A stretch of 64,000 nucleotides of DNA from Usitatibacter palustris (GTDB lineage: Bacteria; Pseudomonadota; Gammaproteobacteria; Burkholderiales; Usitatibacteraceae), in assembly GCF_013003985.1 (NCBI RefSeq), contig NZ_CP053073.1:1612001-1676000 (forward strand), written 5' to 3'. The notes beneath the pieces were generated by a model that saw nothing but the letters and a program-made list of their open reading frames with translations, was not told the DNA's origin and did not search any database. Numbering within the stretch: position 1 is the stretch's first letter; each line of letters begins with the position of its first letter. Below, piece after piece: positions 48,478-58,300 of this stretch. A program made the translations under genes and the position numbers.

Positions 48478-51047
48478 CAGGTCTTCATCCGGCGGCGCTG
48501 ATTGAAGTAGACGAAGGCGATGAGGGCGAACGCGGGGATGAAGACCCAGTGCGCCGACGGCGAACCGGAATCGACCTCAACCTGCTTGACCTTCCAGCCC
48601 TGCTCGAACCCGCCGCGCTTCGCCCGGCTGCCGAATTTCACCGTGCCGATGCGAACTTCATCGCCCAGGACCGTGAAGGTGACGCCCGCCTCCGATAGCC
48701 GCAGCTTTCCTTCGCCGGGCTTGGTGAGCTGGACCGCGACGGTTTTCTTCACGTCGTCGCCCTCGACGTTCGTGCCTTCGATGACGAGGACGAGCGGAAA
48801 GTCGGAGGGCGTGTCCTTGGCGATCTGGTAGATCTCCTTCGCGGGCTTTACGGCGTACGGCTCATAGAGCTTGTCCATGAAGAAGTTCGGGCGGAACAGC
48901 ATGAACGTCGCGACCAGCAGCAAACCGGTCTCCCACCAGAAGCTCTTCGTCTGGAACCAGTTCATCGTGGCCGCGGCGAAAACCAGGCACGCGATGGTCG
49001 AGGCGAACACCACGACCGCGAGCTCCCACCAGCCGTGCACGTCGATGAGCAGCAGCTGCGAGTTGAAGATCCACACGAACGGCAGCACCACGGTCCTCAG
49101 CGCATAGACCGAGCCCTGCAGGCCGACCTTGATCGCATCCTCGCCCGCGATCGCAGCTCCCGCGAAGCTCGCTAACCCGACGGGTGGCGTGATGTCCCCC
49201 ATGATCCCGTAGTAGAAGACGAACAAGTGGACGGCGATGAGCGGAATGACGAGGCCCGACTGCGCGCCGAGCTCCACGATCACCGGCGCCATCAGCGTCG
49301 CGACCAGGATGTAGTTCGCGGTCGTCGGTACGCCGAGACCCAGCACGAGGCAAACGAACGCGGTGAAGAGCAGCATGATCACCACGTTGCCCATCGAGAC
49401 GAACTCGACGAACTCCGTCATGCGCAGGCCCAGGCCGGTGAGCGTGATGCCGCCCACGATGATGCCGGCCGTGCCGGTGGCGATCGCGATGCCGATCATG
49501 TTGCGCGAGCCGTCGTTCATGCCTTCGATCACTTGCCACGCGCCGGCCTTCGCTTCCTTCAGCACCGCCGACGTCTGGCCCCGGAAGAACGTCGTGAGCG
49601 GACCCTGGGTGACCATCAAGAGCATCAGCACGACGGTGGCCCAGAACGCGGAGAGCGCGGGCGAGAGCTCCTCGATCATCAGGCACCAGATGAGCGTGCC
49701 GATCGGGATCATGAAATGCAGCCCGGCCTTCACCGTGGGCCAGGTCTCGGGCAGCACCGGGTTCTTCACATCGACGTCCTGCGGGAGGTCCGGCTGCTTC
49801 GCGGCGACCCGGATGCACCACACGTAGAGCGCGGCGAGCCCGAAGCCCAGGATCCACGGCGCGGCGGCGCCGGCGGCGAGCTTCACGGCCTCGGCGGCCC
49901 AGTAGATCGCGCAAAGGACGACGATCGTTCCCGAAAGGCCCAGGCCCCACGCGATCATCTTTTCCTTCGCGCTGCGGTCACGTCCGGGTGCGAAGGCGGG
50001 CAGGCCCATCTTCAGCGCTTCCAGGTGGACGATGTAGAAGAGCGAAATGTACGAGAGCACCGCCGGCAGGAAAGCGTGCTTGCAGATGTCCGTGTACGAG
50101 ATGCCCACGTACTCGACCATCAGGAACGCCGCCGCACCCATCACCGGCGGCATGATCTGCCCGTTCACGGAGCTCATCGTCTCGATCGCCGCCGCCTTCA
50201 CGCCGCCATAGCCCGCCTTCTTCATCAGCGGAATCGTGAAGATTCCGCCCGAGACCACGTTCGAGACCGACGAGCCGGAGATCAGGCCGTTCAATCCCGA
50301 CGACACCACCGCGACCTTCGCGGGACCGCCGCGCAGGTGGCCGAGCAGCGCCATCGAGACCTGCATCATGTAGTTGCCGGCGCCTGCCCGATCGAGCAGA
50401 GCTCCGAATAGCACGTAAATGAAGATGAACGCCGATGACACGCCGAGCGCCACGCCGAACACGCCCTCGGTCGTGAGCCACTGGTGCGAAAGCATCCGTT
50501 CCCACGAGGCGCCCTTGTGCGCGAGGACGTCAGGCATGTATCGCCCGAAAAGGATGTAGACGAGGAAGAGGATCGCCAGCACCGTCATCGGCAATCCGAC
50601 CGCGCGCCGCGTGGCTTCGAGCAGCAGCATGAGGCCGACGGTGGCGACCACGATGTCCTGCATGTTGGGCTGGCCCGGGCGCGTGGCGAGCTGCGCATAG
50701 AAGAGCAGGAAATAGGCGCCGGCGAGCGCGCCCGCGATCGCGAGGATCCAGTCGTACCAGGCGACGGATGTCCGCGACGATTTTTTAAACGCCGGATAAC
50801 AGAGGAACCCGAGGAAGAGCGCGATGCCCAGGTGCAGCGACCGGCCCTCGGTGTCGTTGAGGATGCCAAAGCCCAGGATGAAGGGCAGGGGAGACGCGTA
50901 CCAGAGCTGGAAGAGCGACCATCCGACGGCCACCCAGAAGATGAGTTGCCCGACGAATCCCTTGACCTTGCGGCCTCCGGTGTCGGCTTCGGCGACGATC
51001 TGTTGCAGGTCCTCGGACGGCTTCACCGCCTCGTTCTTGTCGGTCAT
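48477..51047 (-). CDS. TRAP transporter fused permease (4TM/12TM) with C-terminal DUF3394-like domain
   Basis: 856 residues. An N-terminal DctQ-like 4-helix part (VGQLIFWVAVGWSLFQLWYAS..., IVVATVGLMLLLEATRRAVG) leads into a DctM-like core (GGPAKVAVVSSGLNGLISGSSVSNVVSGGIFTIPLMKKAGYGG in pieces, SSVNGQIMPPVMGAAAFLMVEYVG). Later come MGDITPPVGLASFAGAAIAGED and a periplasmic DUF3394-like tail (DFPLVLVIEGTNVEG... FGSRAKRGGFEQGWKVKQVEVDS). It ends with one more helix (WVFIPAFALIAFVYF). It pairs with the TAXI binding protein upstream. A hairpin separates the two. Confidence 0.93.
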   Translation of the reverse strand: MTDKNEAVKPSEDLQQIVAEADTGGRKVKGFVGQLIFWVAVGWSLFQLWYASPLPFILGFGILNDTEGRSLHLGIALFLGFLCYPAFKKSSRTSVAWYDWILAIAGALAGAYFLLFYAQLATRPGQPNMQDIVVATVGLMLLLEATRRAVGLPMTVLAILFLVYILFGRYMPDVLAHKGASWERMLSHQWLTTEGVFGVALGVSSAFIFIYVLFGALLDRAGAGNYMMQVSMALLGHLRGGPAKVAVVSSGLNGLISGSSVSNVVSGGIFTIPLMKKAGYGGVKAAAIETMSSVNGQIMPPVMGAAAFLMVEYVGISYTDICKHAFLPAVLSYISLFYIVHLEALKMGLPAFAPGRDRSAKEKMIAWGLGLSGTIVVLCAIYWAAEAVKLAAGAAAPWILGFGLAALYVWCIRVAAKQPDLPQDVDVKNPVLPETWPTVKAGLHFMIPIGTLIWCLMIEELSPALSAFWATVVLMLLMVTQGPLTTFFRGQTSAVLKEAKAGAWQVIEGMNDGSRNMIGIAIATGTAGIIVGGITLTGLGLRMTEFVEFVSMGNVVIMLLFTAFVCLVLGLGVPTTANYILVATLMAPVIVELGAQSGLVIPLIAVHLFVFYYGIMGDITPPVGLASFAGAAIAGEDAIKVGLQGSVYALRTVVLPFVWIFNSQLLLIDVHGWWELAVVVFASTIACLVFAAATMNWFQTKSFWWETGLLLVATFMLFRPNFFMDKLYEPYAVKPAKEIYQIAKDTPSDFPLVLVIEGTNVEGDDVKKTVAVQLTKPGEGKLRLSEAGVTFTVLGDEVRIGTVKFGSRAKRGGFEQGWKVKQVEVDSGSPSAHWVFIPAFALIAFVYFNQRRRMKT

Positions 51048-51080
51048 GGTCCCACCCCTCAATGGTCCATCTGGAAACAA

Positions 51081-51110
51081 ATCGGGGCGGGCTTTGCGGC
51101 CCGCCCCGAT
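51081..51110 (-). terminator. Intra-operon hairpin between TAXI gene and TRAP permease
   Basis: ATCGGGGCGGG-CTTTGCGG-CCCGCCCCGAT, an 11-bp perfect stem, followed leftward by TTGTTT. It could act as a partial terminator or processing site so that binding protein exceeds permease. Confidence 0.6.
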
Positions 51111-51162
51111 GCTTAACGACTACAGCAGATCCCGGCTTCCGGGATGACAACGCACCGCGTTG

Positions 51163-52134
51163 TCACTTAATCCAGCCCTTTTCCTTGTAGTAACGCGCGG
51201 CACCTTCATGCAGCGGGGCCGAGAGGCCGTTCTTCACCATGTCCTCGGGCTTGAGGTTCGCGAGGGCCGGGTGGAGTTTCTTGAACTCTTCGAAGTTGTC
51301 GAACACGGCCTTCGTGATCGCATACACGCTGTCCGCGGGAACCTTCGACGAGGTCACGAGCGTGGCGAGCACGCCGTAGGTCTTCGTCTCCTGCGGGTTG
51401 TTCGGATACAGGCCGGCGGGGATCGTCGCGAGGCCGTAGTAAGGCTTGTCCTTCAGCAGGGCATCGACCGCGGGACCGGTGATCGACACGAGCTTCGCGC
51501 CGCACGAGGTGGTCGGGTCCTGGATGTTGGCCGAGGGGTGGCCCACGCCGTAGAAGAAGCCGTCGATCTTGCCGTCGCACAGCGCGGGGCCGTGCTCGTC
51601 GGCCTTGAGCTCGGAGGCGAGCGCGAAGTCCGTGAGCTTCCAGTTCATCGCAGCGATCAGCTCCTCGAGCGAGGCACGCGTGCCCGAACCCGGGTTGCCG
51701 ACGTTGAACTTCTTGCCCTTGAAGTCGGCGAAGCTCTTGATGTTCGCTTCCTTGCGCGCGAGCACCGTGAAGGGCTCCGGGTGCAGGCTCATCACCGCAC
51801 GCAGGTCACCGTAGGCGCCGCCGTCCTTGAACTGCGCGAGGCCCTTGGCGGCGTTGTACATCACGTCCGACTGCGCCACGCCGAGGTCGAGCTCGCCGGC
51901 CTTGATCGTGTTGATGTTGAACACCGAGCCGCCGGTCGATTCCACCGAGCAGCGCAGGCCGTGCTTGGCGCGGTCCTTGTTCACCAGGCGGCAGATCGCG
52001 CCGCCCGCGGCGTAGTACACGCCGGTGACGCCGCCGGTACCGATGGTCACGTATTTCTGTTGGGCCAATGCGGGCAGCGCGAAGCTCGTCGCGATTGCCG
52101 CGCACAGCGCCAGGGTACGAATCGGGGTCTTCAT
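51163..52134 (-). CDS. TAXI family TRAP solute-binding protein
   Basis: 323 residues. Signal peptide to ALPALAQ, then the TAXI start [58 protein letters not shown] (the TGGS-x-x-N and QSDV marks), [15 protein letters not shown] and [12 protein letters not shown]. Known TAXI ligands include glutamate, oxoglutarate and similar. It feeds the fused permease; the upstream aminotransferase suggests an amino acid or amine. Strong binding-protein signature, ligand inferred only from context. Confidence 0.94.
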   Translation of the reverse strand: MKTPIRTLALCAAIATSFALPALAQQKYVTIGTGGVTGVYYAAGGAICRLVNKDRAKHGLRCSVESTGGSVFNINTIKAGELDLGVAQSDVMYNAAKGLAQFKDGGAYGDLRAVMSLHPEPFTVLARKEANIKSFADFKGKKFNVGNPGSGTRASLEELIAAMNWKLTDFALASELKADEHGPALCDGKIDGFFYGVGHPSANIQDPTTSCGAKLVSITGPAVDALLKDKPYYGLATIPAGLYPNNPQETKTYGVLATLVTSSKVPADSVYAITKAVFDNFEEFKKLHPALANLKPEDMVKNGLSAPLHEGAARYYKEKGWIK

Positions 52135-52168
52135 CAGTGAGGCTCCTCTTGGTTGGACGTCGGGTGTG

Positions 52169-53509
52169 TCAGGCCGCGTGCTTCAAGGCACGCGTGCCGG
52201 ATTCGATGGCCGTTGCGAGCCGCTCGACGACTTGATCGAGCGCCGCTTCGGAGATGATAAACGGGGGGGCGAGCAGGACGTGGTCGCCGCGCTCGCCGTC
52301 GATGGTGCCGCCCATGGGATAGCACATGAGGCCCGCCTGCATCGCGGCGGCCTTCACTTTCGCATGGAGCTTCAGCGCGGCATCGAACGGCTTCTTGGTC
52401 GCGCGATCTTCCACGAGCTCCACGCCCCAGAAGAGGCCGCGGCCGCGGATGTCGCCGACGTTCGGATGGTTGCCGAATGTCGCGCGCAGTTTCTTTTCGA
52501 AATACGCGCCACGGGCCTTCACCTGGTCGAGGAGCTTGTCGCGCGCGATCACCTTTTGCACCGCGAGTGCGGCCGCCGCTGCAACCGGATGGCCGATGTA
52601 CGTGTGTCCATGCTGGAAGAGGCCGCTGCCCTTGCGGAAGGCGTCGACGATCTTCGTGGAGGCGAGCACGGCACCGATCGGTTGATAGCCGCCGCCCAGA
52701 CCCTTCGCGATCGCCATGAGGTCGGGCGCGATGCCTTCCTGCTCGACCGCGTGCAGCGTGCCGGTGCGACCCATGCCGCACATCACTTCATCGGCGATGA
52801 GGAGGATGCCGTGGCGGTCGCAGATCTCGCGCACGCGCTTGAAGTAACCGGGCGTGGGCGGAACTGCACCAAGCGTGGCGCCGACAACGGTCTCGGCCAC
52901 GAACGCGATCACGCGCTTCGCACCGATCTCCGCGATCGTTGCTTCGAGCTCCTGCGCGAGGCGCTCGCTGTACTGCTCCGGTGTTTCCGTGGCGAGCTGG
53001 TCGCGATACGCGTAGCACGGCGACACGCGGCCCACGTCGATGAGGATCGGCGCGAACTGCTTGCGGCGCCATTCGTTGCCACCGACTGCGAGCGCACCGA
53101 GCGTATTGCCGTGATAACTCTGGCGGCGGGCGATGAAGACCGAGCGATCCGGCTCGCCCGTCTCCACGAAATACTGGCGCGCCATCTTGAGCGCCGCCTC
53201 GATTGCTTCCGACCCACCGCTCACGAGATAAACATGACCGATGCCGGCAGGCGCATTGGCGACCAACGTGTCAGCGAGGTCTTCAGCGACCTGCGTGGTG
53301 AAGAAGCTCGTGTGCGCGTAGGCCACGGTGTCGATCTGCGCGTGCATCGCGGCGAGCACATCCGGATGCTGGTGGCCGAGGCAGGAGACCGCCGCGCCGC
53401 CGCTGGCATCGATGTACTGCTTGCCCTCGTGGTCGGTGATGTGCACGCCCTGCGCGGAAACCGCAAAGGGCAGGGTGCCGCGAAGGCTCCGATGGACGAT
53501 CTTGCTCAC
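52169..53509 (-). CDS. Class III aminotransferase (PLP-dependent, omega-transaminase group)
   Basis: 446 residues. PLP site: [20 protein letters not shown] (Asp that salt-bridges the cofactor) and [21 protein letters not shown] with Lys. Earlier [21 protein letters not shown] is also typical. It moves an amino group between an amine or omega-amino acid and a keto acid. GTG start at 53509 overlaps the preceding gene's TGA. It lies inside the TAXI-TRAP operon, so it very likely processes the imported compound. Confidence 0.92.
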   Translation of the reverse strand: MSKIVHRSLRGTLPFAVSAQGVHITDHEGKQYIDASGGAAVSCLGHQHPDVLAAMHAQIDTVAYAHTSFFTTQVAEDLADTLVANAPAGIGHVYLVSGGSEAIEAALKMARQYFVETGEPDRSVFIARRQSYHGNTLGALAVGGNEWRRKQFAPILIDVGRVSPCYAYRDQLATETPEQYSERLAQELEATIAEIGAKRVIAFVAETVVGATLGAVPPTPGYFKRVREICDRHGILLIADEVMCGMGRTGTLHAVEQEGIAPDLMAIAKGLGGGYQPIGAVLASTKIVDAFRKGSGLFQHGHTYIGHPVAAAAALAVQKVIARDKLLDQVKARGAYFEKKLRATFGNHPNVGDIRGRGLFWGVELVEDRATKKPFDAALKLHAKVKAAAMQAGLMCYPMGGTIDGERGDHVLLAPPFIISEAALDQVVERLATAIESGTRALKHAA

Positions 53510-54036
53510 GATTCGGGGTTGACCTGGAGCGCGACAAGGAAGCGCGCCACCAGATTGTACGTCCCAATGGCCGCGGTGAGCTCGACGAGCTCGGTGGTAT
53601 TGAACCGGGCCCGCAGCTCCGCGAAAAGGGCGTCGGGGACCTTCACCTCGCGCGTCATCGCGATCGCGTATCGGATAGCGAGCCGCTCGTCGTCGGAGAA
53701 CGACGCGTCCTTCCCGGCCGCATCGGGATCGCGCAGCTTTTCCAGCAGCTCCGCGGGTCCACCGGCCTTGATGTACTCGGGCGCGTGGTGGATGAATTCA
53801 TACTCGGCGCCGGTGAGCCGCGCGACCGTGCAGATCGCGAGCTCCTTCAGGCGCGGCGAGACCGCGAATTCCTGTCGGACCGCTCGCAGGAACACGTTCC
53901 ATCCGCGGGCGAGGGGCTCGCTCCACAGCAGCGCCTTGTCGAGGTTGATGAGCTCCCCTCCGCGCCGCTTGAGGATGACTTCGACCAGTTCGGGGTCGCG
54001 CGGGGCTTGCTCCTGGGACCAGGCGGGAATGCGCAT
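53506..54036 (-). CDS. Carboxymuconolactone decarboxylase / AhpD-like family protein
   Basis: 176 residues, helical CMD-like chain: [56 protein letters not shown] (Glu-x2-His-His in the place of the CxxC-x3-H of AhpD), then [26 protein letters not shown]. Lacking the CxxC pair it probably is not a peroxidase but a decarboxylase- or hydratase-like protein. First gene of the operon, coupled to the aminotransferase. Function in this pathway unknown. Confidence 0.82.
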   Translation of the reverse strand: MRIPAWSQEQAPRDPELVEVILKRRGGELINLDKALLWSEPLARGWNVFLRAVRQEFAVSPRLKELAICTVARLTGAEYEFIHHAPEYIKAGGPAELLEKLRDPDAAGKDASFSDDERLAIRYAIAMTREVKVPDALFAELRARFNTTELVELTAAIGTYNLVARFLVALQVNPES

Positions 54037-54127
54037 GGCGTTTGCTCACAAATTTCGGAGAGGCATCGTCGCATACGCCGGGGCCGATGCGATACTGGCG
54101 GCCGTTCCAACGAAACCGGAGTTCGCA

Positions 54128-54472
54128 ATGGGTGAATTGATCAAGAGCGACGCCGTCGTCGGCACCGGCGCCGAGGCCGTTTCCGGCCCCGTGTCCGTGC
54201 ACTACACCGGCTGGCTGCAGGACCCCTCGAAGCCCGAGGGCAAGGGCCGCAAGTTCGACAGCTCCGTCGACCGGGGCCAACCCTTCCAGTTCCACCTCGG
54301 CTCGGGCCAGGTGATCAAGGGCTGGGACGAAGGCGTGAAGGGCATGAAGACGGGCGGCAAGCGCACCCTCATCATCCCTCCGGAGATGGGCTACGGCGCG
54401 CGCGGGGCGGGTGGGGTGATTCCCGGCAATGCGACGCTCGTCTTCGACGTGGAGCTCATCAACGTCGGCTGA
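54128..54472 (+). CDS. FKBP-type peptidyl-prolyl isomerase
   Basis: 114 residues, a single cytoplasmic FKBP domain: [48 protein letters not shown] (in pieces), [39 protein letters not shown]. Active-site residues Tyr, Phe/Asp-Ser-Ser, GQVIKGW and GYG are all present. Helps fold proteins by isomerising X-Pro bonds. Divergent from the TAXI operon; immediately before tRNA-Ser. Confidence 0.95.
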   Translation: MGELIKSDAVVGTGAEAVSGPVSVHYTGWLQDPSKPEGKGRKFDSSVDRGQPFQFHLGSGQVIKGWDEGVKGMKTGGKRTLIIPPEMGYGARGAGGVIPGNATLVFDVELINVG

Positions 54473-54502
54473 CGGGAGGTGCGTTGAGCAGCCCCTCTCG
54501 GC

Positions 54503-54508
54503 TATAAT
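54503..54508 (+). promoter_or_regulatory. -10 box of tRNA-Ser
   Basis: Perfect TATAAT, 20 bases before the tRNA. A good -35 at 17 bp upstream is not visible, so the promoter may rely on the extended upstream region. Confidence 0.5.
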
Positions 54509-54528
54509 TGCCGGCTGTCGTGTCACCC

Positions 54529-54616
54529 GGAGAGGTGGCAGAGTGGTCGATCGCGCCAGACTCGAAATCTGGTTTACGGCAACGTAACGTGGGTTCGAAT
54601 CCCACCCTCTCCGCCA
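54529..54616 (+). tRNA. tRNA-Ser (CGA)
   Basis: 88 nt with encoded CCA and a long variable arm (TTTACGGCAACGTAA). Acceptor GGAGAGG/CCTCTCC, anticodon stem-loop CCAGA-CTCGAAA-TCTGG giving CGA (reads UCG), T-arm GTGGGTTCGAATCCCAC. The adjacent ~6 kb to the right (cyclase and RHS genes) differs in style, and tRNA-Ser genes are frequent integration sites, though I found no second att copy. Confidence 0.95.
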
Positions 54617-54627
54617 GCATTAGAAAG

Positions 54628-54658
54628 AAAAAGCCCACATTCGCCTGTGGGCTTTTTT
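54628..54658 (+). terminator. Rho-independent terminator after tRNA-Ser
   Basis: AAAAGCCCACA-TTCGCC-TGTGGGCTTTT plus TT: 11-bp stem, T-run, 12 bases after the tRNA. Confidence 0.88.
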
Positions 54659-54698
54659 CCTGCACCGAGTTGCTCGCAAGTTTGCGCCCGGAAATCGC

Positions 54699-55370
54699 TC
54701 AAGCCCCCAATGAGAAAAGCGCCATTTGGGTACCGTCGCGTGCCGGCACCTCATCGAACTTCGTTGCCGAAATCCCGGGTTGCAACCGCGAATACACGGC
54801 ATCCGATATGACTATCTGTGCTGGGTCGAGATTGCCCGCGATTCCACATAGCTGGCTCGCGAGATTTACTGCGTCTCCCAAAATGCCGAACCGGAGTCGA
54901 TCTTTCGATCCATAGGGACCTATCGCTGCGGGACCGCGATGTATCCCGACCGAGACCTCGATAGTGGGAAATCCCCGCGCAGGTGCGGCGGCATTCAAAT
55001 TGGCTACGCCGCTGCGGATGTCAAGGGCGGCGCGGCACGCTCGATCTGCGTGATGCGGGATCTCCGAATCCCACCAACTGCACGATGCATCGCCGGAATA
55101 GGAGTCCAGGGTCCCTGTTGTGGCAAGTACCGACGTCGCGACTACGTCTAGATAGGCAGTCTGCCACTCAAGGATTCGACCCGGGTCAAGACCGGCGACA
55201 GGCATCTTGAACCGGGCCACATCGACAAAAAGAATAGTCAAATCACGACTTACTTGAGCCGGTTTCAGCGCTTCCTCGCCGTGTGAAAGCACGTACGACA
55301 ATACGTGCTCTCCGGCATAGGCGCTCAGTGCCCGCCTGAGGAGTTCTTCCCGTCGGGTCTTGAACATCAT
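54699..55370 (-). CDS. Class III nucleotidyl-cyclase-like protein with altered active site
   Basis: 223 residues. The cyclase homology domain runs from ~42 to 200. Metal Asp50 (LTILFVDVARF) and Asp94 (YSGDASCSWW) and Asn169 (GDAVNLASQ) are kept. The purine-specifying Lys is Ser90, the second purine position is Gly162, and the transition-state Arg four residues after the Asn is Gln173. WWDSE replaces the usual AxFG. So it may be inactive, a pseudo-cyclase sensor, or have altered specificity. ATGATG overlaps the TGA of the RHS gene, so it is translationally coupled to that protein. It has no membrane anchor or partner domain. Confidence 0.75.
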   Translation of the reverse strand: MMFKTRREELLRRALSAYAGEHVLSYVLSHGEEALKPAQVSRDLTILFVDVARFKMPVAGLDPGRILEWQTAYLDVVATSVLATTGTLDSYSGDASCSWWDSEIPHHADRACRAALDIRSGVANLNAAAPARGFPTIEVSVGIHRGPAAIGPYGSKDRLRFGILGDAVNLASQLCGIAGNLDPAQIVISDAVYSRLQPGISATKFDEVPARDGTQMALFSLGA

Positions 55371-58300
55371 CTCCTCGGTTGGTTACCAATGAACGTTCGG
55401 TTCCTTACGATCCCGTCCACGCACACCTCAGGGTAATCGCCGCATCCTAGGGGAGAGGGTGTCAGAATCCAGCCTATTCCGCCGAGGATCCGTATCCACG
55501 GTGGCGGCGGACGGAGCGGCACAGGTGGCGGCGGCGGAGGTGGCGGCGGCGGCGGCGGTGGTAGCACTCCTCGATCGACACCAGGAAACGGCGTTCCCCC
55601 TGGCCACTTGCCCCAATAGGGATCCGGGTTCGTGTATATGCCACCGGGACCTCTTGGCCACTCATTGATGCCGGTCACCCCTCCGCCCGGAATGTTCACC
55701 CCGGCAGGCGGCTCGCTTGCGGCAGGTGGCGTCGGTCGGATGCGGCGACCAGTTACGCAGACAACATCCTCGCGGCACCCACCTGAGCCGCTATCTTGGT
55801 CTCTCTGGTCGCGCCCATATGGGTCGTCGTCATCGCCGGGCTCTTCGTCCGTTGGGGCGGGGTCGCTGGAATCCTCTGGAAAGTAGCCGGTCGGATCTAC
55901 ATACCGGAGCGGGCTGTTGAGAACGTAACTGAAACGATTCCAGCTTTGAGCGTTGAGGACGGTGACACCCAGAGGGTCCGCAGATGCAAATCTCCCAATA
56001 CGTTGATCGTAGAGCCGGCCATTCATATGGATGAGGCCAAGGTCGTCAAGGTGCTCGTGACCGGTGAAGCCCCGGTCAGTGGCAAGTCCTGTCAGCGCGC
56101 CCGCGATATCGTCGGCACCACTCGAGAGACGGCGCTTGCCCTGAGCATCATAGGAGAGCCGTTCAGTGACTGCGCCAGTCTCATTGGCCACAAGTGATGT
56201 CGAGCCCAGGCGATCTTGATAAAGATAGCGATTGTCGGAGGCCCCGACTGAGCGCTGCGTGTACTGCGCAATGGGTTTACCGCCGGCGTGCACCACGTGC
56301 CGATGTTCGGTTACTCCCCCGCTCACGACCTTCTCGTAGAACACCATATTTCCCGACCCGAAATAAATAGTGGTCTCGGTCGGCGCCAGGTGCTTCACGC
56401 GTTGCAACTCCGCATCGTAGAGCCAGCTATGTGCGCTGGCCCCGACCTGCACGGTTGCGGGCATGTTGAAGCTCGACCACGTCAGCGTCTTGCTCCCCGA
56501 CGTGATCATGTTTCCGTTCAGGTCGTACGTGTAACTGACGCCGCCCGCAGAACTCACCGCGTGCACTTTGCCGGAGCTCGGGTAGGTGTACGTTCCCACG
56601 TCGGATTTCGAAAGAATGTTGCCAATGTCGTTGTAGGCATAGGACTTCGGTGCCGGACCCGCCACGCTCGTCAGGCGATTGAGTGCGTCGTATCCATACG
56701 TCTCAGTGAACAGCTGAACGTGATCGCCTGCCGCGCTGAGATTCCCTACTTGATCGTAGGCATACGTGAGGTTTGAGAGTGTCGCCGAGTCCGAGTCGCG
56801 CGCGGTGAAGATCTGAACGATCCGTTGCGTGTTCGGATCGTAGACGTTCACTCGGAACGTCCCGTTGCCGAGATCCTCTTCCTTCACTCCAGCGGGCCCC
56901 TTGTCGACGGCCTTCCAGAACAGCGCGTTTGTCGCATTGTTTCGGACTTCGGCGAGGTGGCCGACGCTGTTGTAGACGTTCTTAGTGGCAAATCCAGTCG
57001 GATAGGTCAGGGTGTTCGGCCGGCCGGCGGAATCGTAAGTCGTCGTGAGATCGTAGTTCGTCTGCGGGGATTGAGTTGCGTCGACCAGTGTCATCGTCGC
57101 GACGCGGCCGTAGTTGTCATAGGTGAAGTTGCGGCCAACGTTCCCGGTGGTCGAGAAGTAGAGCTTCCCAATCCCCTTGTTGGGGCTCCCATCCCAGTTC
57201 CAGTAGGCGCTCATGCTCGGTTCAACGCGGTGCGTTTTCCGGCCAAGCTTGTCGTAGGCAAATGTCGTCATCTGCGACTTCGCATCAATTTGCGACGTCA
57301 TTTGTCCCAGCGGGTCGTAGCCGAACGTCCAGTACCCGAGGTCCGGATCATTGCGGGCACCAAGGCGCCCTTTGATGTCGTAGTACATGTTCGATTGGTT
57401 GCCGGCCGGATCGGTGACCCGCGTCAGCTGGCCAAGCTGCGTGTACTCGTACGAGGTGGTCTTGTTGTGCGCATCGATCACCTGGAGCACTTGGCCACGG
57501 TAATTCCGTACTGTCTTGGTTTCAAAGTTGCGTGCATCGCGCATCGTCGTGGTGATCGGGCCCGATCCAGCCGGAGTCGTGTAGGTGTAGGTGGTGACGC
57601 CCAGATCCGGTGCAGTCGACGTGGACAGCCGTCCCCTGAGGTCGTAGGCCATCTCGGTGAATGGCTTGGGGCCGCTGTTCCGGAGATGCGGAAGGTACTT
57701 TCGGGTGTTGCGGAACCTCGCTCCAAACCAGAGGACGTCCTCATCAACCCAGTCCGTGTTGTCGAAGTTTCGCTTGGAGGTCGCGATCCTCCGACCCAGG
57801 GTGTCAAACCACTCCTGAGTCGCGTGGGAGTTGCCGGTCGTGTAGCGAGAGATAAAATAACCGGGCGGAGCGTTGCTCGAGAAGGCGCCGCAGGGATTGC
57901 ACAGCGTGTAAATCGTTGTCGTCTGCGTCCCGTCAGGGCGAGTTTCGAGGGTGGGGTGACCAAAGCCGTTGTAGGTCCTCGACGTAGTAAGCCCATTGGG
58001 ATCTGTAATCGACGTCTCGCGTCCGAAGCGAGCGTCGTACGCGGTTGTCGTCACGTGCCCCAAGGCGTTGGTGTGCGTTGTCGCAAATCTCCCCTGCGGG
58101 TCATAAGCCCAGCTGGTGGTGCGGGTCTCCATGCCCTGGGCGCTAATCGTTTCCAGGTTCACGTTGCCGAACACATCGCGACCAATGTCCCTCTGGACTC
58201 GCAGACCGCTCTCCAGCGGTTCTTCGATCTCCTGGCTCACCAGAAGCGTCCCGGGTAAATATGAGTACTCGGTGCGCCGCGTGATGGGCGCGCCGGGCCA

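Noticed and set aside
55500..55570. Possible tandem repeat array (CCGCCG-type)
   Set aside because: It is the coding sequence of the poly-proline run in the RHS tip.
56825..58258. 477-residue open frame opposite the RHS gene
   Set aside because: Arises from RHS codon bias; no recognisable domain, and the RHS repeats are on the other strand.
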